Origin: Bifidobacterium catenulatum DSM 16992 = JCM 1194 = LMG 11043
Lineage (GTDB): Bacteria; Actinomycetota; Actinomycetes; Actinomycetales; Bifidobacteriaceae
Assembly: GCF_001025195.1 (NCBI RefSeq)
Contig: NZ_AP012325.1
Location: forward strand, 1,674,001 to 1,738,000
Direction: 5' to 3'
Length of the DNA stretch: 64,000 nucleotides
A program made the position numbers and the translations under genes. Of the stretch, positions 45,646-55,196 are shown in pieces. Positions within the stretch are counted from its first letter, which is position 1. Every line of letters begins with the position of its first letter. The notes under the pieces were generated by a model. It was not told where the DNA came from and ran no database searches. It was given only the letters and a program-made list of their open reading frames with translations.

Positions 45646-46245
45646 TCATTCCGACTCGAGGGATTGCCAATTATCTGGAGGAAGATCTAGTTTAAGATAT
45701 TCATATGAATTCGTTTTGATTTCAGAAAGAACGCCTTTAGCGTTGCGAATCCAGTTGTTACCCTTATTGTCTCGAAAGGCAATAACCGATTCAACACGAA
45801 CATGCATTCCTTCGCCCGGATAAGGAACATAAGTCGTAAATCTCCCAGGAGGAACGGTACCTACACAAACAGTATTATTTGTCCCGCTCAAATAATCGGC
45901 GCCAGCCCCTTGATATGTTCCAGAAGTTAAAACGACATCATAGATCGGCTGATCCGAACCATTATTGACGGAAACCTTCATTAATGGAGAATTCTCCACC
46001 ATCTGAACGCCGCCTTTCGAATCATGTACCACCCAAGACGATATCTCATTCGCTTGTTCAAATTTGGCGATCTGCCGGTCATGATTCTTCACATAGTCAT
46101 ATGACATAAAAGCAATAACGATGGAAATCACGGAAATACCAAGCGTGAATATGTCTGAAACATTGGTAAGCCCCGGATGTTCGGTATTCAAAAAAGTTCC
46201 AATGGCTTTAATCATTCCACTAACCTTTTGCCGAATATAGTTCAT
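45646..46245 (-). CDS. unknown single-pass membrane protein
   Basis: 199 residues: polar start, one hydrophobic helix at about 31-49 (IFTLGISVISIVIAFMSY), a short charged segment (YVKNHDRQIAKFEQANEISS), then a beta-rich domain (SPLMKVSVNNGSDQPIYDVV, VGTVPPGRFTTYVPYPGEG). The C-terminal domain looks like the small cytoplasmic or extracellular beta-sandwich found in many uncharacterised actinobacterial proteins. No family is recognised. Start ATG 46245 with GAAGAGA upstream. It lies between IS debris and an acyltransferase gene and is A+T-richer than most neighbours. Confidence 0.65.
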   Translation of the reverse strand: MNYIRQKVSGMIKAIGTFLNTEHPGLTNVSDIFTLGISVISIVIAFMSYDYVKNHDRQIAKFEQANEISSWVVHDSKGGVQMVENSPLMKVSVNNGSDQPIYDVVLTSGTYQGAGADYLSGTNNTVCVGTVPPGRFTTYVPYPGEGMHVRVESVIAFRDNKGNNWIRNAKGVLSEIKTNSYEYLKLDLPPDNWQSLESE

Positions 46246-46427
46246 ACATTAATCTCTTCCCCGCCGAGACAATATCCCCGTTCTCCGACTCACACCTATC
46301 TAATCCTCATCGGCAGCATACCACACACTCAAACATTTGTTCGATTTTATCTTTTCGTAAAATATCCCAGTCGGCCTGGACATGTAGGATTCGGGGGGAA
46401 AGAGAGACCACAGACTAGAGAAGAATT

Positions 46428-47609
46428 GTGAGCGAGAAGAACCAGGCCACGGAGAACGACAACCGCGTAAACGTCAAACACGGCGCACCGGCACATTCCC
46501 GAATCGCAAATAGGGAGGGGCAGAGGAATTCCAGCATCGAGCTGCTGCGCATCATCGCGATGTTCATGATCCTCATGCACCACTTCGTCGTTCACAACGG
46601 CTACGACGAGCTGAATCTTCCCCTGGGGCCGGAGCGGATCTTCTTCCAGCTCGTCATGGCCGGCGGCGGCAAGGTCGGCGTGGTCATCTTCTTCTCCATC
46701 TCCGCATGGTTCTTCCTCGACAGGGAGCAGACCATCAAATCCAACCTCAAGCGCGTATGGATCATGGAACGCGAGCTCCTGTTCTGGAGCCTCGCGCTTA
46801 TGATGTTCTACCTCGTGTTCGACCGAGCCGACCTCGGACCGAAACTCATGGTCAGAAGCCTCGTACCCCTGAGCACAGGCATCTGGTGGTACGCCACCGC
46901 CTACGCCATCTTCCTAATGCTCCTCCCCTTCCTTTCCAAAGGTTTGAAGGTGCTCAGCCGCGAATACCACCTCGCGCTGGCCGCGACCGTGCTGGTCATA
47001 TGGGGATTGACCAGCTTCATCCCCGGAATGATAGGAATCAACGACGGCTTCTTCGGGTTCATCTACCTGTTCATCCTAATCTCCGCCTACAAGTGGTACA
47101 TGGAACCGTTCACCACCAGACAGGTCTGGCTGATGATTGGCACAGGTCTCGGTTTTTTCCTGTTGTACACCTGCGCCTCCATAACATTGTCGCTGCTCGG
47201 GTACGACATGGGAATATACATCACCGGCGATTGGAAGCTGCCCGTCATCATGGTCGGCTTCGGCATGTTCCTGCTGTTCGACCGCGTCACCTTCCACAAT
47301 CGGACCATCAACCGGATCGCGCAGTCCGCGTTCGCCGTGTACCTGATCACCGACTACGCGGCCTCCAGGAAACTGTTCTGGGTCAAGTTGTTCAATCTGC
47401 AAGACCTCTACCAGCAGCCATTCGCGATTCTGCAGATCCTCGGCATACTGCTCACGATTTACGCGATCTGTATCCTGATTGATTTCGCTCGTCAAGCACT
47501 ATTCGCCTTTACTATCGACCGACGCCACGGACATTGGTTCGACTTACTGTGGAAACGAAGCATCTCATTTAAGGGCCTTTCGCTGTTTGGTGTGGGTGAA
47601 GCGGGTTAG
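46428..47609 (+). CDS. acyltransferase-3 family membrane protein
   Basis: 393 residues with about ten helices. RNSSIELLRIIAMFMILMHH holds the N-terminal catalytic-type His; later blocks are GGGKVGVVIFFSISAWFFLD, WWYATAYAIFLMLLPFLSKG and AFAVYLITDYAASRKLFW. Such proteins O-acetylate or otherwise acylate surface glycans. The start is a GTG at 46428 (MSEKNQ), with no good ATG upstream and GAGAAG before it. The last residues (about FKGLSLFGVGEAG) fall within the left end of an ISL3 element, so the native C-terminus may have been replaced. Best guess is EPS decoration. Confidence 0.83.
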   Translation: MSEKNQATENDNRVNVKHGAPAHSRIANREGQRNSSIELLRIIAMFMILMHHFVVHNGYDELNLPLGPERIFFQLVMAGGGKVGVVIFFSISAWFFLDREQTIKSNLKRVWIMERELLFWSLALMMFYLVFDRADLGPKLMVRSLVPLSTGIWWYATAYAIFLMLLPFLSKGLKVLSREYHLALAATVLVIWGLTSFIPGMIGINDGFFGFIYLFILISAYKWYMEPFTTRQVWLMIGTGLGFFLLYTCASITLSLLGYDMGIYITGDWKLPVIMVGFGMFLLFDRVTFHNRTINRIAQSAFAVYLITDYAASRKLFWVKLFNLQDLYQQPFAILQILGILLTIYAICILIDFARQALFAFTIDRRHGHWFDLLWKRSISFKGLSLFGVGEAG

Positions 47610-47972
47610 GCGGTGACGACGGTCGGGTAGTTTTGGTGGCATGGATACCACGATGCTGTTCACCGCTGCCCTGCAACTCGTCGACCCCTGGCACGTCACC
47701 GATGTGGAGTTCCGCGATACCGACGCGGGTGAGCGGGAGCTGCACATCACGATTAGGTACGGGCCCGGCTCCCGTTTCCACTGTCCCGAGGCGTCATGCC
47801 CCGAGGAGGCGCGCCCGGTGCATGACGTGCGTGAGCGTGTATGGCGGCATCTGAATTTCTTCCAGTGCAAGGCGTTCATCCACGCCTCCGTGCCGCGCGT
47901 GGCGTGCCCGGAGCACGGCGTGAAGACTGTGACGGTGCCGTGGGCGCGTCCGGGCAGCGGGTTCACGCTGGA
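47574..47972 (+). pseudogene. ISL3 family element fragment with transposase N-terminus
   Basis: The left end near GGGCCTTTCGCTGTTTGGTG is followed by ATG 47641. MDTTMLFTAALQLVDPWHVT, RFHCPEASCPEEARPVHDV (zinc ribbon) and HASVPRVACPEHGVKTVTV form the N-terminal zf-ISL3 part. The element is cut at 47973 by an IS3 end. It is not the same element as the one at 13199-14599. Confidence 0.8.
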
Positions 47973-48402
47973 TTGGCTACAATGTATTAGACAGTCCGAT
48001 GAGGGACGAATGACGTGAGATTGGAGGCCGACGATGGCCGACCAGAAACATCCCCGCCACTACGACGAGGCGTTCAAACGGAAGATCGTGCAGTTGTACG
48101 AGAGCGGCAAGCCATCCCGGGAGACCGGGGCCGAGTACGACATCGCGCGATCGACCCTGCGGCGCTGGGTCCAAGACATCCGCAACAGCGGCTTCACCCG
48201 GGCCGCGGACGACCGCACGCCCGAGCAGAACGAGCCGGTCGGGCCGGGGAGACGCGACCGACAGTTGGAGATGGAGGTGGACGTTTCAGAACAGGCGGCG
48301 CCGGTACTCGCACGAAAGTAGCAGTGATACGGGCCAACGCCTCCCGTTATCCGATATCGGCGCAGTGCGGGATACTGGGCGTTCCCCGCTCCACCTACTG
48401 AA
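47973..48402 (+). pseudogene. IS3 family element fragment (left end, orfA, start of orfB)
   Basis: The first 60 bases match the left end of the element at 17286 (GGATTGGCTACAATGTATTA). OrfA 48034-48321 is complete and similar (EAFKRKIVQLYESGKPSRET, STLRRWVQDIRNSGF). OrfB begins as RYPISAQCGILGVPRSTY and is cut at about 48402 by the IS21 element. Confidence 0.8.
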
Positions 48403-48503
48403 TATTTGTAGCTTTTGAGGCCACTGGTTATTGTGCTTGGGGACCAGCATTATGGCGGGAGAAGGCCGGTGGCGGATTGGTTAGAAGCCGTCGGCCTTCG
48501 GGG

Positions 48504-49260
48504 CTAGTTGTCGAGCATGGCTTGCCCGTGGCGTTGCCTCATGTTGTACTCGCCTGTATTAATCCAGATCGCGTTGTGCACGATGCGGTCGAGAATCGTG
48601 TCGGCGATGGTGTCGCCGCCGAGCTGACGGTGCCATTCCTTGGTCGCCAGCTGCGTGGCGAACGCCGTGCTGACGGTGTCGTACCGGAGCTCCATGAGCT
48701 CCAGGAGGAATCGTTTGAATAGTTCGTCGGGCTTGTCGACGAGCCATTCGTCGATCGCGAGCAGGTTGTAGGTGGCGTATTTGCGCACGAGCTTGGGCAC
48801 TCCTCCTGGCTTGTTCGACGCGACCGTCACCTGCTCGGCCAGGTCTGGCATTCGGACGTAGACTGCGCGGTACCGTGCCCGGCACGCGGATTTCACCAAC
48901 GCGCATAGCAGGTGGGATTTGCCCGATCCCGTGGCTCCCTGGAACACGACGTTCAACCGTTGTTCCAGATAGTTCCCGGCGTCGAGACCGGCGATCACGC
49001 TCCGGTCGAGCCTGCGTTCCTCCCCCAGGTCGATGGTTCTCAGGTCCGCCTGGGGGGGGGTAGCGCAGACCCGCGCGTTTGACGAGGCGTTGGATCTTGG
49101 CGTCCATGTGACCGGAGTGGGCGTTGTCGACCGCAAGCCTGACGACCTCCGTGTGGCTCATGGGCGCCGTCGTTCGCTCGTCGAGCCGTTCGAACGCGTC
49201 AAGCAGATCGGATGCGTTCATCTCACGCAATTTGCGTTTGGTCTCGGTGTCGATGATCAT
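48504..49260 (-). pseudogene. istB: IstB-like ATP-binding protein, frameshifted at a G9 tract
   Basis: Start ATG 49260 (MIIDTETKRKLREMN) with AAGGTGG upstream. After LVKRAGLRYPP the frame is lost at nine G (49052-49060). The other frame continues QADLRTIDLGEERRLDRSVI, VVFQGATGSGKSHLLCALVK (Walker A), LLAIDEWLVDKPDE (Walker B) and WHRQLGGDTIADTILDRI. A one-base change in the tract restores a normal IstB of about 250 residues. Confidence 0.82.
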
Positions 49261-50796
49261 CGCGCGTCCACCTTCCCATGTCCGCGTAGTAATCGCCGCC
49301 GCGCACCCATCCGACGTCGTCAACGGCGCCGTCGGGGATCCCGCCCGTGGCGTCCTGGCCGGATTCGAGGATCGGTCTGATGTGCGAATACCGCGGCGAA
49401 GCGATCGACCGCAGCGACAGCGAACACGCGTTCTCCAAACGTTGGGCGGAATAGCGTTTCGACAGCCGCAGGATGCTCGTCGAGGCGTTCCGTGGCGAAC
49501 AGCCTGCCGATCACGGCGGCGCAGCCGGGGCCTATTCGCTGGGCCCATTGCTCGCAACGTTTCCTGTCCCATGGTCTCCACGCGGCTTTGCCGGGCAGGT
49601 CGGACTCGTTCGTGGACCACTGGTTGGATGCCGTCGCCGGCAGGAGCCGGTGCGAGCACAACCGCGTGTTCCCCATGCCAGACCTCGAGCATGCTCGCGC
49701 CGATCCGCAGGTCCACCGTGGAACCGATGTACGCGTACGGGACGGAATACCAGTTGCGCGCATACGCGACGTGGCTGTTGGCCTGCACCCTGCGGCCGTA
49801 TACCCAGTCCGCCACCTCGTAAGGCATCAGCGGCAACGTGATCAGCAGCGGTTTCTCCTCCGATTCGAACACCGACGACCGGGACCCGTCGCGCTTCTGG
49901 AACGCACGGGAATTGTATTCCGCCAGCCAGGCGCGTATCGCGGCCCGCAGTTCGTCAAGCGATCCGAACTCGTGGTCGCGCATCGCGCCGACCAGCGCCA
50001 TCGTGACGTGCCACACGGTGTTCTCCGCGGACGGCTTGTCCTTCGGCTTCCTCACCCGTCCGGGCAGTACAGCGGCCGAATAGTGCTCGGCCATGCCCCG
50101 GTACGCGTCGTTCAACACGATCTCGCCCTCACGTGGATGCTTGATCACGCCGGTCTTCAGGTTGTCGCACACCAGGCGCGGCGTGGATCCGCCGAACCAT
50201 TCGTACATCGCCACATGGGCCCGCAGCCACGAATTCTGCCCCATATCCAGGGTGGGTTCCACGAACGCGTACCGACTGAACGGCAATACCGCCACGAACA
50301 GGTACACGGTCGACGAATCACCGGTGACCGGATCGACGATGCGCATGGTCTTGCCGGCCCAGTCGACCTCGATGGTGCGGCCGGCCTTATGTTCCACCCT
50401 GCTTGTCACGCCGAGTCTCGCCACGTACGCGGCGTACAGCTTGCAGAACCTGTCATAACCCATATGGGGCCTACCCGACTGCCGGCATTCGTCCACATAC
50501 TCGCCGTGCAGAATCCTCAACGTCACGCCGACACGGGCCAACTCCCGGTGGACCTTGCCCCAGTCGGGTTGCTCATACACGCTCTCACGTTCCCCGCGCC
50601 CGGGGAACAGCAGCGCGTATACCTCGTCGTCCGGCCTGTTAGCGACGTCATCCCAGCCGATGCCGGCGGCCTTCGCTGCGTCCAGCACGTCGGCCACGCT
50701 CCGGCGCGACATGCCTTGGGACCTTGCGATCGCGCGTCCCGATAACCCCTGGCCATGCAAACGCAGGACCAGTTTCGCCTGTATTTTCCGTACCAT
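49223..50796 (-). pseudogene. istA: IstA transposase, frameshifted
   Basis: Start ATG 50796 (MVRKIQAKLVLRLHGQG) with AAGGAG nine bases upstream. HTH: GLSGRAIARSQGMSRRSVAD. Integrase core: RTIEVDWAGKTMRIVDPVTG (Asp), STPRLVCDNLKTGVIKH (Asp) and KDKPSAENTVWHV (Glu). Near 49630 the frame shifts; the continuation reads SNQWSTNESDLPGKAAW, then a second shift near 49400 leads to the end at 49223, overlapping istB. Confidence 0.82.
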
Positions 50797-50822
50797 TGCT
50801 GGCAGCTCCTTCCACCACACGT

Positions 50823-50995
50823 CCCTCGCATGGTGAAATCGGAATTCTGAAACTTCCAATCCATCAAGCGGCCATTCGCCGGAGCATACAGGAACAGCAC
50901 GGTTCTGATGTCACCGGGCTCGGTGCCATCCATGCCACCGGTCACATAATTAGGGGCTGTTTTCCGGTTCCTCAGCAGTCATAAGTACGGAAAAA
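50823..50995 (-). pseudogene. DUF4012 C-terminal fragment
   Basis: Minus-strand pieces read MTAEEPE, then in another frame APNYVTGGMDGTEPGDIRTV followed by FLYAPANGRLMDWKFQNSDF. This block is nearly the same as the corresponding part of the DUF4012 relic at 7744-9835. The IS21 element cuts it at 50822. No upstream part of the gene remains. Confidence 0.75.
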
Positions 50996-51350
50996 CGTAT
51001 ACACCCAACGGAAACGCCTTCACAGCCTCCGCCAAAGGTTCTTCTCTTGCAGCCCAAGAGAAGAACCTAGCGAATCAGTGAAGACGTCAACAAACGGACC
51101 GGCCCCGCGCGCGACAGCACCACATCCTGTTCTTTATTCCAGCCTTGCCATAGGCATAAGAGGCATAAGAGCCTTCTTCCTCCAAAGGAGAAGGGTTAAC
51201 GGTGTATCTCAGCACTTCGAGAAGCCAGATCGCAGAGCAACACTCCGATTATCGGATTGAAGAAATTCGGATCCGATGATCGGAGTGCGGTTTCACGTCT
51301 GCATTACTAGCGTTTTGCGTCTATACAGCTCAAGAAAAGGGCGGAAAATA
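50996..51350. repeat. gene-free stretch with two strong inverted repeats
   Basis: No gene is visible. A perfect 14-bp stem AGGTTCTTCTCTTG / CAAGAGAAGAACCT occupies 51036-51068 with a 5-base loop. A second, 16-bp with one mismatch (CACTCCGATTATCGGA / TCCGATGATCGGAGTG), occupies 51241-51287. A short direct repeat GGCATAAGA occurs twice near 51150. Neither stem has a T-run, so ordinary terminators are not supported. Confidence 0.6.
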
Positions 51351-52683
51351 CTAGTTGTGCAGATACGACGACCGCAGATGGGCCGTTGCGTATACGCAAA
51401 TTGCGGAAGCGATCACCAGTAGCAGCGAGATGATGGCGAGCGCCTGCACTGCGGATCCGGAGCGAGGCATTTCCGGCTTCTCCGGCTTTTCTGAATCGCC
51501 GGGTTTGCCAGGTTCTTCTGGTTCATCTGGCTCGGCGACGGCTTTGATGGTTACCGTCACTTGGGCGCTTATGCCATCATGGTCGGAGGTGCGCAACTGT
51601 ATGCCCGCTCCCCTACTCGAGTTTGCATCTATAACACCATCCGCACCATTGCGCACGGCGCTGATGGTGATGTTCTGGCTCACGGCTTCGAAGGCTTTCC
51701 TCTTCCCAACCGCCTGCATTGCGCGATCGATCTGATCGTTCAACGCCTGCAATTGGTCACTATCCACCACAAGACGGTAGTCAGCGATGCCGTTCAGTTG
51801 CGTTCCCGTCAAGGTCAGTAGGTCGTCAGCACTCAGCTGCTGAAGGCCGCTCGCCGGATCCAATTCCACCAAAGTCTGCTTACTGGAGATCGCCAGATCG
51901 CCGACATGGAACATTCCGTCACCCGTACCATCACCGCTAGTGCCGCCTGGAATCAGCCCAAGCGAGTCAGCCAAGTACGGCGCAAGATTCGACAAGTCGG
52001 AGAACGAGCCACTCAACAAGGCGAGCGTGTTCAGTCCAGCTGGGATCATACCCCGGTATTCGCCACCGCGAACAGTCATAGCCAAGATTTTTAGCGTCAT
52101 CCAGCAGGTTGAATAGCGTCGGCGCGGTGAACGTTCCGCCCGAAAAACTGCCTTGCGCGGAAGTCTCATCCGTTTCGGCAAAGCGCATCAGCGTCGCGTC
52201 TGAAGTGAACGTGCCACTTTCCACGCGCAATGTGCCACGGCAATCGACTGCAGGCTGTGTTCCGCCAGCAACCGTTCCCGGGCCGACAATGGTGAGCTGC
52301 ATGTTCGCAGGCACAGTGATCGCAGCAAACCCAGCAGCTCCACCGGATTCAGCGGCTTGCAGCGTATGCCCGTTCAGGTGAAACGTTACGTTTCGTACGC
52401 CTTTCGGTGGCGTAATCATAACGCTTTCCGTCACGTCGGCTAGCAATGTGACCGTCGTATTCTTCAACGTTGTTCGCCCAATCGCCTCCTGTACGCTCGC
52501 GTAGGTTGTGTTGCCCACTTGCGCGACCGCCTGAGATTCGGCGGCATCGGCAACCGTATCTGTAGAGAACAGCAGCGTTCCAAACAGCGACGCGATCGCG
52601 AAAACAGCGGTCAGCACCACCGAAACCAAATACTTACCTTGCGTTCGCGGGCACATGTTCACCCGCTTCTCATGACTACGCAT
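51351..52683 (-). pseudogene. secreted surface protein, one frameshift
   Basis: Start ATG 52683 with AAAGGAAA upstream. A signal peptide (helix at about 18-40) is followed by a beta-helix-like region (NTTYASVQEAIGRTTLKNTT, VTFHLNGHTLQAAESGG, GTLRVESGTFTSDATLMRF). The frame breaks near 52095 (GACGCTAAAAATCTTGG). It continues MTVRGGEYRGMIPAGLNTLA, a helical segment, a Pro/Glu/Lys/Gly spacer (EPDEPEEPGKPGDSEKPEKP), MPRSGS and a C-terminal membrane helix with a short tail. The ending resembles a sortase-type wall signal with an atypical motif. One base restores about 440 residues. Function unknown; possibly an adhesin-like wall protein. Confidence 0.7.
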
Positions 52684-53123
52684 GATTATTTCCTTTTATA
52701 GGTTCTATTGCATATTTCAATCCGCACCGAAGTGCGTGGGACCACCCTCAGCTGTGAGGGATGACGTTACAGAAATCATGGCGCCACGTTGCATTAATTA
52801 TCTCATAATACGCGAAGGAAAGCAAATTACCTATTTTGAAAATCCAAATCTTATATGAGATATATCAAAAGACAATCTTTAGTTATAGTGGACCTGATTA
52901 CATAAGTTGAATCTGTTTCACATGAGTATTACAATATTACCCATAAAAATAAATCCATCATATAAACTACAAAAATATACGTGTGACAAATAATTGTTTC
53001 CCATCAAGAAACAAGTGAGGCTGAATCCAAACAAGCGAAGCCATGGCTAAAAACAGCGCGGTCGCAACCAAACAAACTCCACCACACAAAAACACATCCT
53101 CCGTCTGCACAAGTCAGGAAATA
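52684..53123. promoter_or_regulatory. A+T-rich gap upstream of the surface protein
   Basis: No gene is seen. The part next to 52683 should hold the promoter and leader of the surface protein, including a small stem (CCCTCA / TGAGGG near 52746). The middle (52800-53000) is strikingly A+T-rich for this genome. I could not fix promoter boxes. Confidence 0.35.
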
Positions 53124-53153
53124 CAAAAAGAGCGCTCCGGGAGTAAGCGCTCT
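53124..53153 (-). terminator. Rho-independent terminator after the intact priming transferase
   Basis: Read on the minus strand: AGAGCGCT, a 9-base loop, AGCGCTCT, then TTTTT. A perfect 8-bp G+C-rich stem lies about 40 bases after the stop codon at 53192. Confidence 0.85.
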
Positions 53154-53191
53154 GATTTGCACGACGATTCGTGCGAAAAGTACCGCTGAAT

Positions 53192-54859
53192 TTAGTAAGA
53201 TCCGGTGCCGCGGAAGACCACGAGCACGGTTTTTGCGAGAATCGCAAGATCGCCTGCAATGGACCAATTTTCGATATAGGAAACGTCCAGATATTCGCTC
53301 TGCTCCTGCGAAAGATCCGAACGGCCGGAAACCTGCCAAGGACCGGCAATACCAGGCTTAACCAGCAGTCGCGCGGAATAAAGGGAACCATAGCGGGCAA
53401 CCTCTTCCGGCAAAGCCGGGCGAGGACCAACCAAAGACATGTCGCCCTTCAAAACGTTGAAGAACTGTGGGAATTCATCCAACGAAGTCTTACGAATAAA
53501 ACGACCAACCTTCGTAATTCTCGGATCATCCTTCATTTTGAAGATGAAACGATCGGTCTGTCCATTTTCTTCGGCAAGTTTCTTCTTCAATTCTTCCGCA
53601 TTGGTAACCATGGAACGGAATTTATACATGGTAAACGGCTTGCCATGCAAACCGATACGCTTCTGCGAGAAGAAAATCGGACCACCGTCATCAAGCTTGA
53701 TGGCGAGCGCCGTACCCAACATCAGCGGCGAGAAAATCAGCAGCGCGAAAGCCGAACCAACGATATCCAGCAGGCGTTTAATCACGTACGTCGTATTCGT
53801 ATACTGCGGCAAACTGGCCAACAATACAGGCTGTTCGGCGGTATTACGCAAGTACAGGCGATGACCGCTCACATCTGCCAGAGACACGGCCAACGCAAGC
53901 TCCATGCCAAGGGATTCGACCGCAAGCGAAATGCCATGCAGCATTTCGGAATCACGGGAAAGCACGTCGGCAACGTACACTTCCTGCGCACCCAAGCTTT
54001 CGCACGTACGCGGGAAAGCGGCATTGAACGGGATCACCTTCAGTTTGTCGGCACCTTCAATGGAAGGATCAGGCTCGAACGACGTGACCACATAAGCGTC
54101 TTTCTCATTACCGTCAACTTCGATCGGACACACGGCAATCGGCGAATACCCCCAATTGGAGTAGTCCCGCATGGTACGCAACGCACGATTGATACCGTCG
54201 GAAGAGCCGATCACCACGGTCTTATACTTACAGGCACCCTTCTGACGGCTGCGATGCTGCCACTGACGCATCTGCCAACGGGCGATGACTTCTAGGAAGA
54301 ATGCAATGATCGGAGCGACGATAAGCGCGGTTCGCGGCAAGGAAAGATTGAAAATAAAAGCAAGCGAGCAGTAAGTGATGATGGTGAGCAGCGACGCATT
54401 GATGATTTTCGCATACAGCTCGTAGCCTTCCGCCATCACATGGCGATGATACGTTCCAGCAAAAGTGAGACTCAACACCCAGATGAAACTGAAGCAGACG
54501 AGGAACAGCCAGAACGGCATAGCCCCATTGATGGCATTATATGCGGCATCATTGACCCAAAGACTGATGGACAGCGAAATCAGCATGACCGCAAGATCGA
54601 CCATCACCAGGCAAGCGACAAAAAAATAACGCCATGCGGGCACAACCTGACTCCGCCTGCCCTTGCGTCTTCCATCTTCACCAACGGAAAATGGCGTGTT
54701 CGAAAACGTCATCGGCTCAAACTGAGGGCTGTTGTTTTGTGACTGATGCCGCTCCTGCTTCTGATCCTGATGACGAGAGTCAGAAGAGACGATATGGATT
54801 TTCTGGGTTCTCACTACTTGATCCGAATCCTGCTCAGAGCTGCGGAAACCACCTTGCAT
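53192..54859 (-). CDS. priming undecaprenyl-phosphate sugar phosphotransferase (WelE/CpsD-like)
   Basis: 555 residues from ATG 54859 (MQGGFRSSEQDSDQ), preceded by GGGAGGAG; the frame extends to 55105 without a better site. About 90 polar residues come first, then four to five membrane helices (AWRYFFVACLVMVDLAVML onward), a CoA-binding-like linker (KTVVIGSSDGINRALRTM), and the catalytic domain from about 356. That domain has KRLLDIVGSAFALLIFSPLM, YKFRSMVTNAEELKKKLAEE, TSLDEFPQFFNVLKGDMSLV, GPRPALPEEVARYG and GPWQVSGRSDLSQEQSEY. It transfers hexose-1-phosphate to undecaprenyl phosphate, the first step of EPS synthesis. Monocistronic: its own terminator follows. Confidence 0.9.
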   Translation of the reverse strand: MQGGFRSSEQDSDQVVRTQKIHIVSSDSRHQDQKQERHQSQNNSPQFEPMTFSNTPFSVGEDGRRKGRRSQVVPAWRYFFVACLVMVDLAVMLISLSISLWVNDAAYNAINGAMPFWLFLVCFSFIWVLSLTFAGTYHRHVMAEGYELYAKIINASLLTIITYCSLAFIFNLSLPRTALIVAPIIAFFLEVIARWQMRQWQHRSRQKGACKYKTVVIGSSDGINRALRTMRDYSNWGYSPIAVCPIEVDGNEKDAYVVTSFEPDPSIEGADKLKVIPFNAAFPRTCESLGAQEVYVADVLSRDSEMLHGISLAVESLGMELALAVSLADVSGHRLYLRNTAEQPVLLASLPQYTNTTYVIKRLLDIVGSAFALLIFSPLMLGTALAIKLDDGGPIFFSQKRIGLHGKPFTMYKFRSMVTNAEELKKKLAEENGQTDRFIFKMKDDPRITKVGRFIRKTSLDEFPQFFNVLKGDMSLVGPRPALPEEVARYGSLYSARLLVKPGIAGPWQVSGRSDLSQEQSEYLDVSYIENWSIAGDLAILAKTVLVVFRGTGSY

Positions 54860-55196
54860 GACTTCTCCTCCCACCATCCCCACCCCACCCTCGAAAACAG
54901 GGGGGTATTCTCTCTGCGAAGGAAGCATACTATAAGCCCCGTACCTCCAACTCGCTTTTGCGGTTAAATCACTATTGGAAACACTTGCTTTTGACGAGAT
55001 ACCGCGAAACGCGCAGCAAGAACGGATGAAAAGTTGACGTCCGTTCCGTAAACGTGAGATTGCATGCGCATATACCCACATATTCTCCATACTCCCCTGT
55101 TGCAAGATGGCTTGTTAGAGCCGCTTGCTTGACGATTTGGCCGTTTTACGGCCGCCTGTTTGGCTGCTTAAGCTGCCTACGGAACTACGGAACTGT
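54860..55196. promoter_or_regulatory. region between the priming transferase and the DUF4012 gene
   Basis: No separate gene is supported. The open frame upstream of 54859 has no good start. This stretch should hold the promoter of the priming transferase. Near 55125-55175 short GCCG/CGGC-rich inverted pieces (GGCCGTTTTACGGCC at 55139-55153) could form a small hairpin ending the DUF4012 transcript. Confidence 0.4.

Larger units (their letters stand above)
48404..50822 (-). mobile_element. second IS21 family element, frameshifted
   Basis: It carries istA then istB on the minus strand and lies between the IS3 fragment and a DUF4012 scrap. I could not identify matching terminal repeats, so the ends are approximate. 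It is unrelated in detail to the IS21 element at 23034. Its left 100 bases contain a GC-rich hairpin near 48462-48505. Confidence 0.7.

Noticed and set aside
49492..50745. Plus-strand open frame of 417 codons opposite IstA
   Set aside because: Antisense shadow of a frameshifted but clearly recognisable transposase.
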